A stretch of 17,093 nt of DNA. It comes from JAICLV01 sp036380925 (lineage in GTDB: Bacteria; Actinomycetota; Actinomycetes; Acidothermales; Acidothermaceae). A program made the position numbers and the translations under genes. Below the pieces are notes generated by a model that ran no database searches, was not told where the DNA came from, and saw nothing but the letters and a program-made list of their open reading frames with translations. This document shows, in pieces, positions 13,862-17,093 of the stretch. Numbering within the stretch: the first letter of the stretch is position 1; every line of letters begins with the position of its first letter. The stretch covers positions 1 to 17,093 of the forward strand of contig DASVDW010000059.1 in NCBI GenBank assembly GCA_036380925.1, given 5' to 3'.

Positions 13862-15769
13862 TCAGCCGCTGTGTTGCGCTGCGGCCACGACGCTGTCGGC
13901 AACCGCGGTTGGCCCGCCGTAGACCAGCAGGGCGGACGGAGTGGTGGCGGCCAAGTAGTTGCTGACGACATTGGGCAACGACGTCGGCGCGACCAGCAGC
14001 ATCGGGTCGCCCATGCCGCCGACCTGCACGCCGCCGGCGAGCGCGTCAGGATAGTTGAGCCCGTCGGCGAGCCCGGCCGCGCCAGGCTTGGAGAACAGCG
14101 CGTTCGCGACCGCGACGCTGGTCGCGTATCGATCGGCGCCGACGAGAGGCGTCGCGCTCGGGACCGCGCGCGCGGCTGGGCCACCCACCGCGTAAACCGG
14201 AAGGTCCGGATGCGCGCTGAGATAGTCGGCCGATGAAGGCGGAAGGACGTCGCCGTCCGTCAGCAGAACGACGCCGCCGAGGTGCGCCGCCGCCGCGCCC
14301 GCGGCGAGCGCGTCGGCGAATCCCGTGCCGGTCACCAGCAGGATCGTGGTTGGCGAGCCGATCGCGTCGGCAATCGCCCCGGCGGTCTCGTCTCGGTCAA
14401 CTCCGGCCATCCGCCGCACGCTGAACCCGTCGGTCGTCAGCGCGTTCGCCACGCCATCGGAGATGGCCGTGGCACCGCCGAGGATCGACACATTGCCACC
14501 GGCTGGCAGCACGCGTTTGATCTCAGCTTCCGTCGTTGGGTCGAGCGAGGTGGACCCGGTGAGAAGGAGCGGTGCGTGCATCGAGCTCGCCAACGCGACG
14601 CCGGCGAGCGCGTCGGGGTAAGAATCGGCTCGAGCCAACACGACGCCGCCGGCGGATCCGCTGGTTGGATAGTCCTGCTTGGACACCGCGATCGCCGTGG
14701 CGATCCGGTTATCGCCCGACACCCTGGTGGCCGAGGGCGTGGGGCTTCCGGCCGCCGCGACGGACGTCACGACCGCCTTGCCGATCCGATTGCCTTGCGA
14801 CTCTGTGAACCACAGATTCCCATCCGGACCAAGCGTGATCTCTTGAGGGCCCGCCCCAGCCGAGATGCCTGTCGAATACTCCGTCACCGCTCCGCTCGTC
14901 GTGATCCGGCCGATCTTGTTCTTCGTGTAATCGGTGAACCAAACCGTGCCGTCAGGACCGGTGAAAACACCCAATGGCTCGCTTAAGGCCGCGAGCCCGG
15001 AGGTGTATTCGGTGATGTCGCCGTTGGGAGTGATCCTGCCGATGCCCTTGAGGTCGATGCTGAACCACATGTTGCCGTCTGGGCCACTCGCGATGCGCGA
15101 CGGATTGTCGCCGGGCGCCAGGCCAACGGTGAATGAGGTCACGACACCGGACGTTGTGATGCGGTTGACGGATCCCGAGTACGCGCCGACGTACCAAAGG
15201 TTTCCGTCAGGGCCCGCCGCAATGCTGAGTAACTCTCCATCAGCCACCGCCGGGAATTCGGTGACCACGCCAGCGGGCGTGATTTTGCCGACGTGGCCGT
15301 CCCACTCGGTGAACCACATGTTGCCGTCGGGGCCAGCGGTGATCGAGTAGGTCGATTTCGAGATGCCGGCGGTGAACTGGGTGATGTTTCCGGTGGGCGT
15401 GATACGGCCAATGCACTTGCAGTCGGTCTCGGCGAACCACAGATTGCCGTCGGGGCCCACCGCGAGACCCGTCGGCGTGGCTCCAGCCCCAAGGCCAGCG
15501 GAAAACATCGTCACCGTACCGGTCGGCGTGATCCGGCCGATGCTGCCGGTTCCGCTCTCGGGCAGGCTGGTGAACCACAAGTTGCCGTCAGGCCCGCTGA
15601 CGATTTGGTCGGCATGACCTCCCGCGGGCAGCGGGTACTCGGTGATCGCGACCGACGTCGCAGCGTGGGCCGTCGAAGCGCCGAACGCGAACGTCACGGC
15701 GCCACAGGTCACGCACAGCACAGCTGCAAGCGACGCTCTGATCGTCATCCGAGCGAAGTGGCGGCGCAT
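13862..15769 (-). CDS. Secreted cell-wall protein: seven-bladed Vgb-like beta-propeller plus three cell-wall-binding repeats (CWB2)
   Basis: This 635-residue exported protein is held in the cell wall. ATG 15769 was chosen over upstream starts because GGGGGA lies four bases before it and it gives a normal signal peptide: MRRHFARMTIR, a hydrophobic core, and likely cleavage after AHA (residue 36). Residues about 40-340 hold seven repeats of 40-46 residues with the core GPDGN(L/M)WF(T/A/S) and IGRITPTGxxTEF, the streptogramin-lyase (Vgb-like) propeller pattern; seven copies make a closed propeller. True Vgb lyases are cytosolic and inactivate type B streptogramins; secretion and a binding module here argue for a structural or ligand-binding role. 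Residues about 347-632 hold three cell-wall-binding-repeat-2 units (RVSGDNRIATA, RMAGVDRDETA, LVGADRYATSV, each followed by ADALAA/PDALAG and a GG(A/P)xA turn). In clostridia three such repeats bind anionic wall polymer. Its leader is unusual. Confidence 0.93.
   Translation of the reverse strand: MRRHFARMTIRASLAAVLCVTCGAVTFAFGASTAHAATSVAITEYPLPAGGHADQIVSGPDGNLWFTSLPESGTGSIGRITPTGTVTMFSAGLGAGATPTGLAVGPDGNLWFAETDCKCIGRITPTGNITQFTAGISKSTYSITAGPDGNMWFTEWDGHVGKITPAGVVTEFPAVADGELLSIAAGPDGNLWYVGAYSGSVNRITTSGVVTSFTVGLAPGDNPSRIASGPDGNMWFSIDLKGIGRITPNGDITEYTSGLAALSEPLGVFTGPDGTVWFTDYTKNKIGRITTSGAVTEYSTGISAGAGPQEITLGPDGNLWFTESQGNRIGKAVVTSVAAAGSPTPSATRVSGDNRIATAIAVSKQDYPTSGSAGGVVLARADSYPDALAGVALASSMHAPLLLTGSTSLDPTTEAEIKRVLPAGGNVSILGGATAISDGVANALTTDGFSVRRMAGVDRDETAGAIADAIGSPTTILLVTGTGFADALAAGAAAAHLGGVVLLTDGDVLPPSSADYLSAHPDLPVYAVGGPAARAVPSATPLVGADRYATSVAVANALFSKPGAAGLADGLNYPDALAGGVQVGGMGDPMLLVAPTSLPNVVSNYLAATTPSALLVYGGPTAVADSVVAAAQHSG
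14805..15595 (-). repeat. Seven coding repeats of the propeller core
   Basis: The DNA for the W-x-N-G-D-P-G core recurs with starts (plus strand) near 14805, 14934, 15060, 15189, 15309, 15432 and 15570, each resembling gtgaaccacann ttgccgtc. Spacing is 120-138 bases, always a multiple of three. Copies differ at many third positions, so the array is old rather than freshly duplicated. Confidence 0.8.
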
Positions 15770-15929
15770 CGATTCCCCCATGTCTTCAACGGCAGCCGTT
15801 GAAGTATCGCGGGCAGATAAGGCTTGGTGCCAGCGTTCGCGACGCCAACCCGAAGATCCGACCAATCTCGCCCGTCACTTTTCCACCCGAACGGCGTAAC
15901 TCCGACAATGCGGCGACCCTCTTGCGACG
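15770..15929 (-). promoter_or_regulatory. Structured leader and promoter region of the surface-protein gene
   Basis: This 160-base gap between the nitroreductase stop and the surface-protein start can fold on the transcribed strand. One element has GCGU/ACGC pairing around a CGCGA loop, flanked by GGU/ACC pairing (about 15820-15855). Just 5' of it is a C-UUCG-G tetraloop candidate, and downstream is the palindrome described separately. The SD GGGGGA precedes ATG 15769. Blocks such as GGCACCAAGCC followed by a hairpin and GGGGGAAUCGAUG loosely recall the layout of GEMM-I c-di-GMP riboswitches, but the key GCAAACC-type block is not found. No -10/-35 pair is clear. Confidence 0.35.
15784..15804. 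repeat. Perfect 21-base palindrome upstream of the surface-protein SD
   Basis: CTTCAACGGC (15784-15793), a single central base, and GCCGTTGAAG (15795-15804) are exact inverted complements. As RNA on the reverse strand this folds as a 9-bp stem with a CUG loop, ending 14 bases before the ATG at 15769. As DNA it is a good dyad operator. It is the longest perfect dyad in the window after the 8911-8937 hairpin. Confidence 0.85.
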
Positions 15930-16631
15930 TCACCGGGAGGGGTAGCCGACGGGGATGAGGTAGCGCACGTCTTCGTCGGGCGGCAACGCCAACGCCGTCC
16001 TGATCTCGCGCGCGTTGAATCCCCCGATAGGAACCGCCGACAGCCGCAGCGCGGTGGCCTGAAGCAGGATGTTCTGCGCGGCGTGGCCGACCTCGATTTC
16101 GATGAAATCCCGGGCCTGCGCGCCATATTTCGCCGCGGTGCGCTTGGTCACCGACGCGATGACGATGACCGCCGGCGCCGAGCCCACAGCGGGTTGGTCG
16201 AGCGCCGCGGACATGAGCGCCCCGCGCATGTCGGCGTCGGGTCGCGACTCAACGCGGTGCTTGTCCGGCAGATAGTGCAGCGTCTCGCGCGCCGTCACGA
16301 CGTACAGCTCAAGGGGATAGCGCCCACCGGCCGATGGCGCCGTTCGCCGTCCGGCCGCGTCGGTGACGCCTTGCGCCGCCCACAGCAGTTGACCGATGAC
16401 GGCGACCGGTAGCGGGGTCGAGGCGAACTCGCGCGCCGAGCGGCGCTGCTGCAGCGCCGACTCAAGAGGCAGCGCGCCGCTGGTGTCCGGCGACGGCAGG
16501 GCGACCGCCGCGCCAAACGGCGCGCCGCGCAACATGGCGGTTGGGGCTGGGGAGGCGCACGCCGACAGCAGGGCGGAGGCGACAACGGCCACGACCAGTG
16601 CTGCGGCGAACTGACGCCGCACGCGTGTCAC
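15930..16631 (-). CDS. SagB-type FMN nitroreductase, predicted exported lipoprotein
   Basis: This 233-residue protein probably uses FMN to oxidise or reduce a small substrate at the outer face of the membrane. The N-terminus MTRVRRQFAAALVVAVVASALLSACASP is a lipoprotein signal with lipobox LSAC (C25). The RRQFA part resembles a twin-arginine (Tat) motif, which would allow export of the folded, FMN-loaded enzyme. Family motifs are LQQRRSAREFAS (FMN phosphate-binding arginines, about 60-71), LLWAAQGV, RTAPSAGGRYPLELYVV (about 96-112, the SagB/ThcOx hallmark), EVGHAAQNILLQATALRLSAVPIGGF (about 180-205) and the end YLIPVGYPSR. The GTG start overlaps the stop of the upstream membrane gene (GTGA), so expression is coupled. 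SagB enzymes mature azole peptides, but no precursor peptide or cyclodehydratase gene is seen, so that role is not claimed. Confidence 0.88.
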   Translation of the reverse strand: MTRVRRQFAAALVVAVVASALLSACASPAPTAMLRGAPFGAAVALPSPDTSGALPLESALQQRRSAREFASTPLPVAVIGQLLWAAQGVTDAAGRRTAPSAGGRYPLELYVVTARETLHYLPDKHRVESRPDADMRGALMSAALDQPAVGSAPAVIVIASVTKRTAAKYGAQARDFIEIEVGHAAQNILLQATALRLSAVPIGGFNAREIRTALALPPDEDVRYLIPVGYPSR

Positions 16632-17093
16632 GAGTCCTCACCGCCCGGGTCGGGTTTCGCCTGCCGGACGGCGGCATGCAGCGCCCAACCCCCGAGCCAC
16701 AACGCGACCGCGGGTGTCAGCAGCAACAGACCGATCAACGCGGCGACCGGACGGCTCACATAGACGAACAGCGTCGCGTCGGGATTCGCCAACACCAGAC
16801 CGATCCCGAGCAACCCCGCGACGGTCAACGCGCCGCCGGCCGCGGCAACCGCGATGGCCAACCGCGCGGTCGAACCACGACGACGGAGTCTCGCCGGCCC
16901 GCGTGCGCGCGGTGGCCAAACGCTCCGTGGCCAAACGAGCGCGGTCAGCAGGCCCGCGGCGGCCACCAGCCCGCCGGCCCATGCGGTCCGGTCGTTGACC
17001 GCGGCCGGACACGCGGCCGCGCGGGTCAGCACGACGCTGGGCGAGTCGGCGGCCGTTAGATCCAGCAGATCTTGCGCGCGCCACGACTGCCAA
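16628..17093 (-). CDS. Membrane protein, 5' end cut by the window, function unknown
   Basis: The frame is open from the right edge to TGA at 16628-16630 (155 codons visible). I translated past a GTG at 17032 and found no stop up to the edge (WQSWRAQDLLDLTAADSPSVVLTRAAACPAAV...), so the true start is probably outside; GTG 17032 remains possible. Three hydrophobic helices are visible: AWAGGLVAAAGLLTALVW, ARLAIAVAAAGGALTVAGLLGIGLVLA and FVYVSRPVAALIGLLLLTPAVALWLGGWALHAAV, with a basic loop (PRARGPARLRRRGST) between the first two that should be cytosolic. The C-terminus RQAKPDPGGEDS is polar. Its stop overlaps the start of the SagB-type lipoprotein as GTGA, so the two probably act together at the membrane. 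Family not recognised. Confidence 0.7.
   Translation of the reverse strand, partial: WQSWRAQDLLDLTAADSPSVVLTRAAACPAAVNDRTAWAGGLVAAAGLLTALVWPRSVWPPRARGPARLRRRGSTARLAIAVAAAGGALTVAGLLGIGLVLANPDATLFVYVSRPVAALIGLLLLTPAVALWLGGWALHAAVRQAKPDPGGEDS

Noticed and set aside
13862..15769. Streptogramin (virginiamycin B) resistance gene
   Set aside because: Only the propeller fold pattern is shared. The protein is secreted and wall-bound, and the lyase catalytic residues were not identified.
15770..15865. Longer N-terminus of the wall protein from 15865 or 15781
   Set aside because: The extension would bury the signal peptide and covers the palindrome; ATG 15769 has an SD and gives a normal signal peptide.
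15930..16631. Thiazole/oxazole-modified peptide (SagBCD) biosynthetic cluster
   Set aside because: No precursor peptide, cyclodehydratase or YcaO gene is present in the visible neighbourhood, and the enzyme has a lipoprotein signal.

Overview
The window is a piece of chromosome from a high-GC actinobacterium (Actinomycetota). The evidence is the strong G/C third-position bias, frequent GTG starts, a DUF1707 protein, a cell-wall-binding-repeat-2 surface protein, an antibiotic-exporter-type ABC-2 permease, and several genes with leaderless-type promoters. A deep-branching lineage such as Thermoleophilia is possible, but I cannot fix the genus from sequence alone. I see no rRNA, tRNA, CRISPR array, insertion sequence or phage gene. 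Coding density is very high and no gene-free stretch exceeds 300 bases; the longest is the 216-base divergent region 2203-2418.

Layout from left to right. (1) 1-2202 (-) is a membrane-bound diguanylate cyclase (sensor, HAMP, GAF, GGEEF) that runs off the left edge. (2) 2419-4589 (+) holds 5-formyltetrahydrofolate cyclo-ligase followed 5 bases later by a CPA1-type K+/H+ antiporter with a C-terminal RCK_C domain. (3) 4598-6202 (-) is a CHASE3-HAMP-PP2C (SpoIIE/RsbU-type) phosphatase, convergent with the antiporter. (4) 6307-6681 (+) is a small conserved-looking protein of unknown function. (5) 10108 down to 6698 (-) is a same-strand run: DUF1707 membrane protein, four-TM protein, a MauE-like/DsbA-like fusion, and a GNAT acetyltransferase. 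(6) 10179-11195 (+) is a quinone-oxidoreductase-like MDR enzyme. (7) 13754 down to 11209 (-) is an ABC ATPase and permease pair whose start and stop overlap as GTGA. (8) 15769-13862 (-) is a secreted seven-bladed propeller plus three cell-wall-binding repeats. (9) 17093 down to 15930 (-) is a partial membrane protein coupled by GTGA to an exported SagB-type nitroreductase lipoprotein.

Most interesting points. A predicted single-chain disulfide relay (MauE-like membrane domain fused to a CPVC thioredoxin-fold domain) has a topology that puts both cysteine pairs outside the cell. The gene just upstream encodes a membrane protein with a cysteine pair in its outer loop, and a perfect 12-bp hairpin sits between the two genes. 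Four genes share an exact TAGNNT-N6-start arrangement, a strong signature of leaderless transcription that also decides their start codons. The surface-protein gene has a structured leader with a perfect 21-base palindrome just ahead of its ribosome binding site. Two signalling outputs, a c-di-GMP synthase and a PP2C phosphatase, lie within 6.2 kb of each other.
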